The notes under the pieces are model-generated. The model had not been told where the DNA came from. It did not search any database and saw nothing but the letters and a program-made list of their open reading frames with translations. Made by a program: the position numbers and the translations under genes. DNA of 64,000 nucleotides from Pseudoalteromonas citrea. Its GTDB lineage: Bacteria; Pseudomonadota; Gammaproteobacteria; Enterobacterales; Alteromonadaceae. Below are positions 48,580 through 56,960 of the stretch, piece by piece (position 1 is the stretch's first letter; every line of letters begins with the position of its first letter). The DNA is taken from contig NZ_AHBZ03000014.1 in assembly GCF_000238375.3 (NCBI RefSeq), positions 868,001 to 932,000 on the forward strand. Reading direction: 5' to 3'.

Positions 48580-48925
48580 CCCTATATCCTTTTTATGGCA
48601 TTCCTATCAACATTGCCTTCATATTTGCACTTTAAGATGCTTTATAAATAGCAATGAAACGCACCAGAAAACTAACATTACGAGGATAAAAAACAAACAT
48701 GTATATTTTCATATTAAAATGAGTTGAAAATATAAAATACCTATAAAACAATAAGGTAAACCCAATGTGAGAATATATAAATCAATTTATGTAGAGAAAA
48801 ATTCAATTTAATATTCCCGCCTATATACAAAAAGAGAAAACAAACCGAGTTGGAATAGGATAGACTGCGCAAAGAATGAAAGTAGATAATGCGAAGGTGG
48901 TGTATTACCTACTTATTTGACTAGC

Positions 48926-49243
48926 CTAGTTTTTTGAGAACTTTTTAATCAGAATGTCCGCAACTTGCTGTTTCACCGCTCGTTTATCATCAGCTTGCAC
49001 ACCAAAGCGCGCCGCCAATTCAGCAATCTCATCATCATTGAGATTAAACGAAAGTCGCTGCCGCGTCTTTTTAGATTTCACATCTAGCTGTAAAATTTTA
49101 CGGATCATGTCTGATGGCGTGAGCTCTTCATCAATGGCTTGCTTCTTTATGCTTTTTTGCACGTCACTGGTCAGATCAAAAGCCATTTGCGTTGCGCGAA
49201 CAGCTTGCTCTTGACGCTGCCATTTAGTGTGCTTATCACTCAC
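48926..49243 (-). CDS. Small hypothetical protein at the end of the PspA-like operon
   Basis: The 105-residue soluble protein starts with GTG overlapping the stop of the DUF2491-like gene (GTGA). It is charged and helical: QKSIKKQAIDEELTPSDMIRKILQ, then LSFNLNDDEIAELAARFG. The first helix resembles a ribbon-helix-helix or DUF2384-like segment, but I do not recognise a family. Overlap and strand tie it to the PspA/DUF2491 unit. Confidence 0.65.
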   Translation of the reverse strand: MSDKHTKWQRQEQAVRATQMAFDLTSDVQKSIKKQAIDEELTPSDMIRKILQLDVKSKKTRQRLSFNLNDDEIAELAARFGVQADDKRAVKQQVADILIKKFSKN

Positions 49244-49878
49244 GCGCCACTACCTGGAAATAAGTCAACGATATCACTGACTGGACGACTAAGGGTTAAC
49301 GATACTTCGGTCTCCCCACCTTCCCAAATTTCAATATTAATGCTGTGATTTTCATCATCACTGAGCAATGAAATGATCTCGCATGGCTCGCCAGATTCAT
49401 CTTGATAGCGTGGTAAGGTCGACTTTCGGTAATCCTTTTCATGGTAATAACACACGTAAGGGGCTTCGCTTTGTTTGTAATTTGTCGCTAAAAAATGACT
49501 GTATTGTTCAGGCTTAGTGATCGCCTGTATAGCACTGAGGTGTTCTTCATCAAAAATACGTGCAAATTCATCTAACGTAAAAATCGTGTCTACGTCGTCA
49601 CGCTGTATCTTTACAGAAAAGTTAGCAAACTCTTCACCATCTTCGCGCTCAACTTGCAAAAAGACAACTTTTCCAGACTCACTTTCAAGTACAAATTCAT
49701 ATTCAGCACTGTGCTGATATTGATATGTTTGCACATCAGTAACTTTAAGTGTTTGACCCTTAAGCCAGCTTGGGTAAGCAAATGAGTCAATGAGTGTCAG
49801 CATATCACCAACCACCAATTCACTCGGGTGATTTAGCTGGCGCTCAGGTGCTTTTTTAGATTTAAAAAAACCAAACAT
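49240..49878 (-). CDS. YjfK-like DUF2491 family protein
   Basis: The 212-residue protein, beginning FGFFKSKKAPERQL, has a beta-rich body (GDMLTLIDSFAYPSWLKGQTLKV; YVCYYHEKDYRKSTLPRYQ) and acidic stretches. Its position right after a PspA/IM30 homologue matches E. coli yjfK (DUF2491, about 219 residues). Function is unknown, and it is presumed to assist the PspA homologue. Assigned mainly on context and length. Confidence 0.65.
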   Translation of the reverse strand: MFGFFKSKKAPERQLNHPSELVVGDMLTLIDSFAYPSWLKGQTLKVTDVQTYQYQHSAEYEFVLESESGKVVFLQVEREDGEEFANFSVKIQRDDVDTIFTLDEFARIFDEEHLSAIQAITKPEQYSHFLATNYKQSEAPYVCYYHEKDYRKSTLPRYQDESGEPCEIISLLSDDENHSINIEIWEGGETEVSLTLSRPVSDIVDLFPGSGA

Positions 49879-49951
49879 AAGAGAACCTTACTTTTATAAT
49901 GTACTTAAACAAAAAAGGAGGCGTGGGCCTCCTTTTATCATATCGTATTAA

Positions 49952-50641
49952 TTACTGTGCTTGCTTTGCTTTAATACGCTCTAAAATATCGTTACTTTTA
50001 GCAGTTGAGCCGATGCCCGCTTCTGCCATTTTTGCTTTTAAGTCAGCCCCAGTTGCAGCGGCTTCTAACTCTTTAGCTGCACCCAATTGGTCTTGTCTGT
50101 CTTGTTGGCGTTGCTTAATACGCTCTAATGATTGACGCGCGTTTACCATAGATGAATCATTAGTATTCAATGTGCTGTTAACTGCCATCGTTGCCTTCTG
50201 CACGCTTTCAGTGGTTTTAACCATCGTCAGTTGGCGCTGGTTTTCTTTAATTGATTTTTCCGCTTCTTTTACTTGCTGTTTTAGTAAAATCACGTGCTTA
50301 GAGAAACCATCAAGTACCACTGCTAACTCTTCTTTTTCAACTTCAAAATCACTGATTTTTTCAGCAATTTCTACCGCAAGCGCTTCATTACCTTGACTTA
50401 AAGCTTGGCCTGCATAATCTTCATGCTCAGCGATGCTGCTATCTAGTGCGCTCACTTTACGCTTAGTTTGCATTTCTTTAGCCATCACTTCAGTTAGGCT
50501 TTTTTTCGCTTTGGCTAATGCGTTTTGTGCATCTGCAATCTCTTGCTCAAAAATACGAATACCGTTAGCATCGACAATAGACTCGCCAACTTCTCTAGCT
50601 CCACCACGTACCGCTGTAAATAATTTTTTTAAAATACTCAT
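49952..50641 (-). CDS. PspA/IM30 (ESCRT-III-like) membrane-remodelling protein, YjfJ type
   Basis: PspA-family proteins polymerise on inner-membrane lipids under envelope stress. The 229-residue protein starts at 50641 (GGAG upstream) with an amphipathic helix (SILKKLFTAVRGGAREV). A long coiled-coil follows (ADAQNALAKAKKSLTEVMAKEMQ, EKISDFEVEKEELAVVLDGFSK, ERIKQRQQDRQDQLGAAKEL) and it ends AGIGSTAKSNDILERIKAKQ. A DUF2170 gene lies directly upstream, as in the E. coli yjf operon. The classical PspBC/PspF regulators are absent. Confidence 0.88.
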   Translation of the reverse strand: MSILKKLFTAVRGGAREVGESIVDANGIRIFEQEIADAQNALAKAKKSLTEVMAKEMQTKRKVSALDSSIAEHEDYAGQALSQGNEALAVEIAEKISDFEVEKEELAVVLDGFSKHVILLKQQVKEAEKSIKENQRQLTMVKTTESVQKATMAVNSTLNTNDSSMVNARQSLERIKQRQQDRQDQLGAAKELEAAATGADLKAKMAEAGIGSTAKSNDILERIKAKQAQ

Positions 50642-50656
50642 AATCAAACTCCAATA

Positions 50657-51070
50657 TTAATCATTTAAGTACATAGTGACAGCATCAAGTGCATCAATCG
50701 CATTGTCTGCAAGCGTGACCAATTCATGGGTTATTTCATCAATCGAAGACGAAACAGCCAGCGCACCAAAAATAGCATACTGATCATCAATTTTAGCAAA
50801 AGCGCTCAATGGAACAGGTACATTCAGTCTCAATAACGCTTCATTTAATTCAGCCACTAGTTCAGCTTTCACTTCACTTTCTTTAAATAGGTAACTGATG
50901 CATACAAGTTGCTCTTCTGTTTGCGTAACAAATATTGGCAATTCATCGTTACCATCAACGATGACCTGTAATACATCTTGCTCGCCTTCATTAGCGATTA
51001 CGAACGATTCAAATTGTGCACCTTCTGTTTCAAAAGACGCCAGTTTGATTGATAATTCATTTAATTCCAT
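50657..51070 (-). CDS. DUF2170 (YjfI) family protein
   Basis: The 137-residue acidic soluble protein reads ELNELSIKLASFETEGAQFES then LPIFVTQTEEQLVCISYLF and KAELVAELNEALLRLNVPVPLSAFAK, the DUF2170 pattern. In E. coli yjfI precedes the pspA-like yjfJ, exactly as here. The molecular function is unknown. The gene follows the twin palindromes at 51092-51139. Confidence 0.85.
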   Translation of the reverse strand: MELNELSIKLASFETEGAQFESFVIANEGEQDVLQVIVDGNDELPIFVTQTEEQLVCISYLFKESEVKAELVAELNEALLRLNVPVPLSAFAKIDDQYAIFGALAVSSSIDEITHELVTLADNAIDALDAVTMYLND

Positions 51071-51091
51071 CTTCTATACCTTATTCACTAT

Positions 51092-51139
51092 GACATATTA
51101 TGTCTGAGTTAAGATTTGCACAGGTGACATATTATGTCA
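51092..51139. promoter_or_regulatory. Twin palindromes GACATATTATGTC upstream of DUF2170-pspA
   Basis: Two identical 13-bp perfect palindromes lie at 51092-51104 and 51126-51138. The second extends to 15 bp (TGACATATTATGTCA, 51125-51139). Start-to-start spacing is 34 bp, about three helical turns. They lie in the 80-bp gap between the aminopropyltransferase and DUF2170 genes, so the DUF2170-pspA-DUF2491 half probably has its own regulated promoter. The cognate regulator is unknown. Confidence 0.65.
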
Positions 51140-51150
51140 ACCCTGCAATT

Positions 51151-52884
51151 TTAATTTTTATACAATTCGGCTTCGGTTTGCCATGCTTGGCGATAATAAT
51201 CATACAATACGCCAGTTCCTAACCTGTTGACCTCTATCGCCTTATTGTTCTCAAAAAAAAGATTAGGGAAAGCAAAGGCCGCTTGCAAATAGTCTTGATT
51301 AACCCAATTGCTCGGCACCGGGAATTCCGCTATTTGTTTAATTCTTTCACTCGCCGGTTGCCCTGCACGGGTTGCGATCGTCCAACCCCATTGACCAAAT
51401 GACGGAATATTTTGCTGATATTGCTCAACATGGGTAAAGCCTGCATGTTTGACTGTTTTAGCAATACTAATAAATGCATTTTTAGCATGATAAGGGGAAG
51501 TTGATTGAATAGATAACGCCCCATCAGGTGCCAGTAATTGCCTTACGTGATTGTAAAAGTAATCACTATATAACTTATTCAAATCAGGGTGATTTGGGTC
51601 TGGTAAATCAATAATGATACTGTCGAACAATCGCCCTTGATCGAGCATTTTTTCAACTTCCAAAAACGCATCCGCCACGATCACCGTGGCTCTGGGATCA
51701 TTAAGCGCATCATTGTTTAATCCTGAGAGCTTTTCCGTTATATGTGGTAATGCAGGAAATGGCTGCCCTTGTAAACCAAATAATGAAAGCAGTTGCCCAT
51801 CTAAGTCAATCAATGTGGCTTCTTTTACAGGCCACTTTAATACATCACGTAATGCCAGCCCATCGCCACCACCAATGATCAATACCTTATCATGACGATT
51901 TGCAGCCAACATCGCAGGGTAAACCAGCATCGTGTGGTATATTTGCTCATCTGCACTTGAAAACTGTAAGCGTCCATTCAAAAATAAATCATTAATTGGC
52001 GCCGTTTGTGTTCTACTCAAACGCTCCGTCACAACCACATGCTGATATTTGGTCGACTCTGAGTAAATCACTTTATCTTTATATAAAACGTTGCTTAAAT
52101 CTTTCATCCAACTTGAGCCATAGCTCAACAAGATCACAAACAAGCCTAACAATAATAAATGACAAACTAATAACAGTTTGGCGAAGCGTACATGCTGATG
52201 ATATCGCCATAAAAATATCAACCCAGCCACTATATTGAATAACGCTGTCCAGGCGGCAGCTTGCATGATAGGCAGGGCTAACATGATCATGACCCATATT
52301 GCAGCACCAATGCCCGCGCCAATATAATCAGCGCCATAAATAGTACCCGCATTGTTTTCTAAAAAACGGCCATAAACATGCTGGCGAATACGGGCGATTA
52401 AGGGAATTTCCATCCCAATAAAAATACCCAGCATCAAACCAAATATATAAGGTAAAAAGCGAGCGACTCCTTGAAAAGACTCAAATACTTGCCCATCTAT
52501 CACCGCATCGGCAGGTAAGTTATATAAACTAGAAAACGTATGAGGAAGGGTGTAACTGAGCGCAATGATACTGGCGATAATCAAGATACTCGTCATGCCC
52601 AATAAGGCTATTAAGCTCTCTAGCCAAGCAAAGGCCGTAAATGGGTCTTTAAACCACCGAGCTAAAAAAGCACCAATGCCCATCGCCACTATCATGGTGC
52701 CAATCATGGCATAAATAGCACTTTCCACAGAGCCTAAAATACGCCCAGCATAATGAGAAAGTAGGTATTCATAAATCAGACCACAACCGGCTAAAATAGC
52801 CATTACGCTGATCAATAAAATATCGTGACCAAGTAACTTTATGTTACTGGTCACATTCGGTGTATTTGATGTCGTTGATGTCAA
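51151..52884 (-). CDS. Integral-membrane polyamine aminopropyltransferase (spermidine synthase-like)
   Basis: The 577-residue protein has about seven transmembrane helices in residues 15-230, then a SpeE-like Rossmann domain. AdoMet-binding-like motifs are KVLIIGGGDGLALRDVL and ATLIDLDGQLL. VVADAFLEVEKML and the catalytic region IIIDLPDPNHPDLNKLYSDYFY follow. It would transfer aminopropyl groups from decarboxylated AdoMet. It is encoded with DUF350 and PspA-like genes, a linkage known in other genomes, which hints at polyamine use in membrane protection. The DUF350 stop lies three bases upstream. Confidence 0.9.
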   Translation of the reverse strand: MTSTTSNTPNVTSNIKLLGHDILLISVMAILAGCGLIYEYLLSHYAGRILGSVESAIYAMIGTMIVAMGIGAFLARWFKDPFTAFAWLESLIALLGMTSILIIASIIALSYTLPHTFSSLYNLPADAVIDGQVFESFQGVARFLPYIFGLMLGIFIGMEIPLIARIRQHVYGRFLENNAGTIYGADYIGAGIGAAIWVMIMLALPIMQAAAWTALFNIVAGLIFLWRYHQHVRFAKLLLVCHLLLLGLFVILLSYGSSWMKDLSNVLYKDKVIYSESTKYQHVVVTERLSRTQTAPINDLFLNGRLQFSSADEQIYHTMLVYPAMLAANRHDKVLIIGGGDGLALRDVLKWPVKEATLIDLDGQLLSLFGLQGQPFPALPHITEKLSGLNNDALNDPRATVIVADAFLEVEKMLDQGRLFDSIIIDLPDPNHPDLNKLYSDYFYNHVRQLLAPDGALSIQSTSPYHAKNAFISIAKTVKHAGFTHVEQYQQNIPSFGQWGWTIATRAGQPASERIKQIAEFPVPSNWVNQDYLQAAFAFPNLFFENNKAIEVNRLGTGVLYDYYRQAWQTEAELYKN

Positions 52885-52887
52885 ACC

Positions 52888-53787
52888 TTAAGCACCAAGC
52901 AACGTTGCCATTGTCATACCGATAGCAAATGAAATTGCCGCAGAAATGGTCGCAACGCCAATATTCTTTTGTCGATTCACTTCGTCAGAAATATCTTTGC
53001 CAGCCAAGATTATTTTTATCATCACTAAGTGCAATAAAATAAAGGCCACTAAGCTACCCAATGCTGAAACGCTCCAATAAATTAGACTTGAAGTAATATT
53101 ATCTGCAACATAGGGGGCAATACCCGTAGCAGCGGTTAACGCTAATGCGCTGCCAATCAAAAAGCCTGAATACCGAATACCCACTGCAATATTGTTATCA
53201 AGGATCGCTTGTTGTAAGCAGTCACCACTGCGATTAGTTCGTTTAAACAACTGTACACGATACTGGCTTATTAATAACATACACACATTACCAATAATAA
53301 ATGCCACCACAACGATAGGTAGCCCATACCAGCCCTCGGTCAACACCCAAATAAGCGCTGAGCGAATAACAATAGCGACACTAATCACATGACCAAAATC
53401 AATTAATGCTGCAGTGATATTACCCTTAATAATTTCGTCGTGTAAGTCTACTTTTTGCAATGCCACTTTGTCTTGAAAAAAGTGACCAACCTTGATCAAA
53501 ATAATACCCACAATGCCATAGCCTGCCATTTGCGTTGCTTCGGCAAGTAAAGTGTCTGCGAACGAACCGCTGGTGATCCCTGTCAGCACGATAGCTAAGC
53601 CTGCAAGGCCTGCGGCAAAGCTTAATCCAAATGCAAAGTTGTCTTTTTCAGTTATTTCATCATTGGCGTGTAAGTTTGATACCCACCCTTTTATATATTT
53701 TAAACTGACAAACAACGCAATGATCACCATCATGTCTATCAGTAGCGCTTGTAGAGACCAAGCTGTTAATCCATTAATTTGGTACAT
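52888..53787 (-). CDS. DUF350 family membrane protein (YjfL type, duplicated)
   Basis: The 299-residue protein has about eight transmembrane helices arranged as two homologous halves, each with a DUF350-like core (FAFGLSFAAGLAGLAIVLTGITSG in the first; AVGIRYSGFLIGSALALTAATG in the second). E. coli YjfL carries one such unit in the yjf operon. The function is unknown and might be channel-like. It lies between the lipoprotein and aminopropyltransferase genes, spaced by 26 and 3 bases. Confidence 0.85.
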   Translation of the reverse strand: MYQINGLTAWSLQALLIDMMVIIALFVSLKYIKGWVSNLHANDEITEKDNFAFGLSFAAGLAGLAIVLTGITSGSFADTLLAEATQMAGYGIVGIILIKVGHFFQDKVALQKVDLHDEIIKGNITAALIDFGHVISVAIVIRSALIWVLTEGWYGLPIVVVAFIIGNVCMLLISQYRVQLFKRTNRSGDCLQQAILDNNIAVGIRYSGFLIGSALALTAATGIAPYVADNITSSLIYWSVSALGSLVAFILLHLVMIKIILAGKDISDEVNRQKNIGVATISAAISFAIGMTMATLLGA

Positions 53788-53813
53788 TTTTTTAAACTCC
53801 GCTATCTAATTCG

Positions 53814-54770
53814 TTACTTGCCTCGGCTCACGCCGCGCGATGTTCTACTTGAGCTATTACGCACTGAGCCAGAACTAGACTTGGCATAACTACTATTTCG
53901 AGAGTAGCTACTGCGTGTTGCTGATGAAGGGGTATGGCTACTGCGACTTAACCCAGATGCGCCCGATTTCTTTTTCGCGTAAGGGCTCGTAAATTGCTTA
54001 CCCTGGCTTTTATATGATTGACGGGTTCGTTGCTCTACCACTGTTTGACGTTGATACTTTTTATAGCTGGTGTATCGCTTGCGGCCATAATCGTTATAGT
54101 AACTGTACCGACGGCGTTTACTCCAACCACCATAGTCAACATCTCCCACTAAATCGCCGAGCATACGGTACATGCCATACCACACCCAAAAACTGGTGCC
54201 ACTTGAATTAGTTTCCCATTGGCCATAGTTGGCATTACCAACTAGTTGATTACCCACATTGGCCTGCCCGTTGTTGGCGGCATCTTCAGCGGCTTTGCTG
54301 ATTGCGCCAACTCTAGCAAGAGTGCCATTCGACATGTCGGCAAGCACATTAATAGGATCGGTTAATGCATCAGAGTATAAACTACGCGTCGCGGCTTCTT
54401 TTAATAACGTTGCTTGGGTAATAATATCGTCACTATTCATATTCGCGGCAGGTGTTTTTAGCTCGCTATAACGTGTTAATAGATTTTTATATAACGGACC
54501 CTGCGTAGAAGCGTCTTGCCCTATGAGCTGTGCAATCGCACTAAGTTGGGGGTTTTGTTGACTCAATACCCTGCTGTATTCACTGAGTAATACAGCATTG
54601 CGTATTTGTTTTTTCTCAAGCGCATCGCCCAGAGCATTAATCTCTTTAGATGCTTCTTGAAGTGTGTATTTGATTGTTTGTTGAGTCCGCTCTTCTTTCG
54701 ATTCACAGCCCAGCATTAAGCTAAACAAACAAAACAGACTAATAAGTTTCCAAACTCTAAAATCGGACAT
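53814..54770 (-). CDS. Lipoprotein with Arg/Ser-rich C-terminal tail
   Basis: The 318-residue first gene of the PspA-like operon has a lipoprotein signal with lipobox LMLGC (Cys 22) and a helical body (IKYTLQEASKEINALGDALEK; AISKAAEDAANNGQ). Residues 225-318 are a low-complexity basic and serine-rich tail (KRRRYSYYNDYGRKR; SGSVRNSSSRTSRG) with net positive charge. The tail may bind anionic polymer or membrane. It resembles YjfM-type proteins only in position. The 379-bp gap upstream (54771-55149) is AT-rich with no gene I can support. Confidence 0.7.
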   Translation of the reverse strand: MSDFRVWKLISLFCLFSLMLGCESKEERTQQTIKYTLQEASKEINALGDALEKKQIRNAVLLSEYSRVLSQQNPQLSAIAQLIGQDASTQGPLYKNLLTRYSELKTPAANMNSDDIITQATLLKEAATRSLYSDALTDPINVLADMSNGTLARVGAISKAAEDAANNGQANVGNQLVGNANYGQWETNSSGTSFWVWYGMYRMLGDLVGDVDYGGWSKRRRYSYYNDYGRKRYTSYKKYQRQTVVEQRTRQSYKSQGKQFTSPYAKKKSGASGLSRSSHTPSSATRSSYSRNSSYAKSSSGSVRNSSSRTSRGVSRGK

Positions 54771-55149
54771 TCATTGTCACCTGATCTGCTTTTATACTAA
54801 ATTCCAGAACACTATTTTACATATATTGCAAAGATAACCAAGCAACTAATTTTAAAAAATAGCATTTTACTCTCTAAACTATTATTTATTACAGCGCACA
54901 CAAACCAGCAATCAACGCTCAAACATAATTTATAAAACGCATCACCACTGAAACGCCTAACATTTACATAAAAAGCACCGAAACAAGCACCCCCCCTCTC
55001 TTTTTCATAAGAATTAACACCTCCTCGGGCACCCCCTCAAAACTTATAAAAACTCTATAAAATCAAAACCTCAAGAGTGAAAAACTTTACCTAAAAAAAT
55101 AAAGTAGTTATATTAGAAACATCTTGATTTTATAAGTTACATTGTAGAT

Positions 55150-55632
55150 ATGAAAATACCAAAAGAAATTATTATTAAGGTGAAGAAAGGGGTAGCAGGA
55201 GTTTTTATGGCATGTAGCGCACTCACATCTTTATTAATGATCATTGTATTCATCAATACCTATAAAACCAACAAGGATACAATTACCCTATCTTTTTTAT
55301 TTATTATCATCATCTCAATGGTGTTTTTGACATACAAAATCTATCGGTTTTATATGAATGCAGTCTCATCAAAAGATGTCACATTATTTAAAAAAACGCA
55401 AAAGTCACCACCACCGCTGAGCGATAAAGAGAAAGAGCACTTAATACAAGAGAAAATACGCGAGCAAGCATTAAAAGCAGATCAGGAAAACAAAAAGCAA
55501 CATGAAATAAAGCAGTCAGCCGCTGCGAACCTCGATGCATTAGAATCCGTAACAGATTTATCTAGGGAAGATTTAGAAAAAATGGAACACAATATTCGTC
55601 GTACATTTAACAAAAACACGCCTAAACCATGA
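55150..55632 (+). CDS. Small two-helix membrane protein of unknown function
   Basis: The 160-residue protein has two transmembrane segments (VFMACSALTSLLMIIVFI; LSFLFIIIISMVFLTYKIY), then a cytoplasmic-looking charged coiled-coil tail (DKEKEHLIQEKIREQALKAD; LSREDLEKMEHNIRRTF). Its stop overlaps the next start by 4 bases (ATGA). The two genes together precede the rhomboid protease. No family is recognised. Confidence 0.65.
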   Translation: MKIPKEIIIKVKKGVAGVFMACSALTSLLMIIVFINTYKTNKDTITLSFLFIIIISMVFLTYKIYRFYMNAVSSKDVTLFKKTQKSPPPLSDKEKEHLIQEKIREQALKADQENKKQHEIKQSAAANLDALESVTDLSREDLEKMEHNIRRTFNKNTPKP

Positions 55633-56312
55633 ACTTCATTAGAAAAATAAAGAGCGCCCTGCTCAGGTTGCTTGCCATCGTGTTATTTCTATCTAGCTCT
55701 GCTTTTGCTTTAACACTCATTATTATAAGCTGGGGTGACATTGCTTCTTCTGAACATAATGTGGAAACTCTTTTGGTGCAATCGCTATTTCTGTTTTTCT
55801 TTATATGGCTCGCTGTAAAGTCAACCCATATATACGAAAATGCAAAATATAGTAAGCGTGATCAGCGCCTCCAGCATATATTGAAGCAGGGAAAGAAAGC
55901 AGGCCTATCTTCGGCGCAAATTCATCATTTACTTTTACATAAGTTAAAAAAGAACAAACATAAGAAAGCTACTGCTAGCGCTTTAGGAGCCGCTCTTTAT
56001 CATAAACATCGTGAATACGATGAATACGATGAATACGATGAATACGATGAATACGATAAATACGATGAATACGATGATCAGTACTCTAAAAGCACACTAA
56101 ACGACTTGTTTCAAAATGAAACTGATGAAAACGAGTTATGTCTTATACTTGAAGATATCAAGCAACACACTGAACAAGAAGCACGCACAGCATATTATGA
56201 ACCGTCACATAATAATAGATCATCGACCTCAAGTTCGTCTGCACGGTGTAACAATGCTGCCGATAGCGAAGACGACGATAACACCGAAAATGATCAAAAT
56301 GATGATGAGTAG
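55629..56312 (+). CDS. Membrane protein with acidic EYD tandem repeat
   Basis: The 227-residue protein is a sibling in layout of its overlapping upstream neighbour: two transmembrane helices (LRLLAIVLFLSSSAFALTLI; SLFLFFFIWLAVKSTHIY), a basic helix region (LLLHKLKKNKHKKATASAL), then seven Glu/Lys-Tyr-Asp units. The tail is Ser/Asn/Asp/Glu-rich and disordered. The repeat array is encoded by near-identical 9-bp units, so copy number could vary. Function unknown. Confidence 0.65.
   Translation: MNFIRKIKSALLRLLAIVLFLSSSAFALTLIIISWGDIASSEHNVETLLVQSLFLFFFIWLAVKSTHIYENAKYSKRDQRLQHILKQGKKAGLSSAQIHHLLLHKLKKNKHKKATASALGAALYHKHREYDEYDEYDEYDEYDKYDEYDDQYSKSTLNDLFQNETDENELCLILEDIKQHTEQEARTAYYEPSHNNRSSTSSSSARCNNAADSEDDDNTENDQNDDE
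56013..56075 (+). repeat. Seven-copy 9-bp tandem repeat GAATACGAT inside a CDS
   Basis: Seven consecutive 9-bp units are visible, six identical and one (unit 6) with a G-to-A change that gives Lys instead of Glu. They keep frame and encode an acidic Tyr-Asp array. The units are identical at nucleotide level, which suggests recent slippage expansion. Confidence 0.95.
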
Positions 56313-56362
56313 CATGAGAATGAAGCCATGTATCACTACTAACGTTGCAATAGGTAGCTGTT

Positions 56363-56902
56363 ATGCCATTTAAGCAATCTCTGCGCATTGTGACGACAAT
56401 ACTGTTTATCATGGTCGCCATACAATGTATCAATACCTTCACTCACGGACTTGTCTCGCAATTTGGTATCTATCCACGGACTGTAGACGGCCTTATTGGG
56501 ATCCCCCTCGCACCCTGGATCCACCATAATTGGGGACATCTTGCATCCAACGCGATTCCGTTATGTATATTGTCTTTTTTGACTTTGCAAAGTGGACTGA
56601 AAAAGTTTGCTTTAGTGTTTACTTTTATTACATTAGCCGCTGGTAGCTGTGTGTGGTTATTAGGAGCAAGCGCACATCATGCGGGTGCTAGTTTAATGGT
56701 TTTTGGTCTATGGGGTTACTTGCTTGGTTTGGCTGTTTTTCAGCGTAATATGAAAAATATAGCCATCGCAATATTAGTATTTTTTATCTATGGGGGACTG
56801 GCATTTTCTCTACTTAGTTACCAACCTAATATTAGCTGGAGCAGTCATTTTTTCGGTATGGCAGCAGGCTTACTCAGTGCTTATTTATTTAAAAATAAGT
56901 AA
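56363..56902 (+). CDS. Rhomboid family intramembrane serine protease
   Basis: The 179-residue protein has six hydrophobic segments. The oxyanion/structural motif HHNWGHLASN (His59, Asn63) is followed by catalytic Ser110 in GASLMVFG and catalytic His162 in SSHFFGMAAG. It should cleave transmembrane substrates in the inner membrane. It follows two small membrane-protein genes by about 50 bases, and those may be substrates or partners. A terminator follows. Confidence 0.9.
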   Translation: MPFKQSLRIVTTILFIMVAIQCINTFTHGLVSQFGIYPRTVDGLIGIPLAPWIHHNWGHLASNAIPLCILSFLTLQSGLKKFALVFTFITLAAGSCVWLLGASAHHAGASLMVFGLWGYLLGLAVFQRNMKNIAIAILVFFIYGGLAFSLLSYQPNISWSSHFFGMAAGLLSAYLFKNK

Positions 56903-56927
56903 TGTATTGCTCATACTACTAGCGAAT

Positions 56928-56952
56928 AAGGCAGCATATGTACTGCCTTTTT
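56928..56952 (+). terminator. Intrinsic terminator after the rhomboid gene
   Basis: AAGGCAG-CATATGTA-CTGCCTTTTT, 26 bases after the stop. Confidence 0.82.
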
Positions 56953-56960
56953 ACAGTAGT

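Noticed and set aside
48580-48925. AT-rich gap considered as holding a small gene
   Set aside because: Only short frames without ribosome sites. It is probably promoter DNA for the lipase gene.
54771-55149. AT-rich gap considered as an origin or small-gene locus
   Set aside because: No iterons, DnaA boxes or frames with a ribosome site were found by eye.
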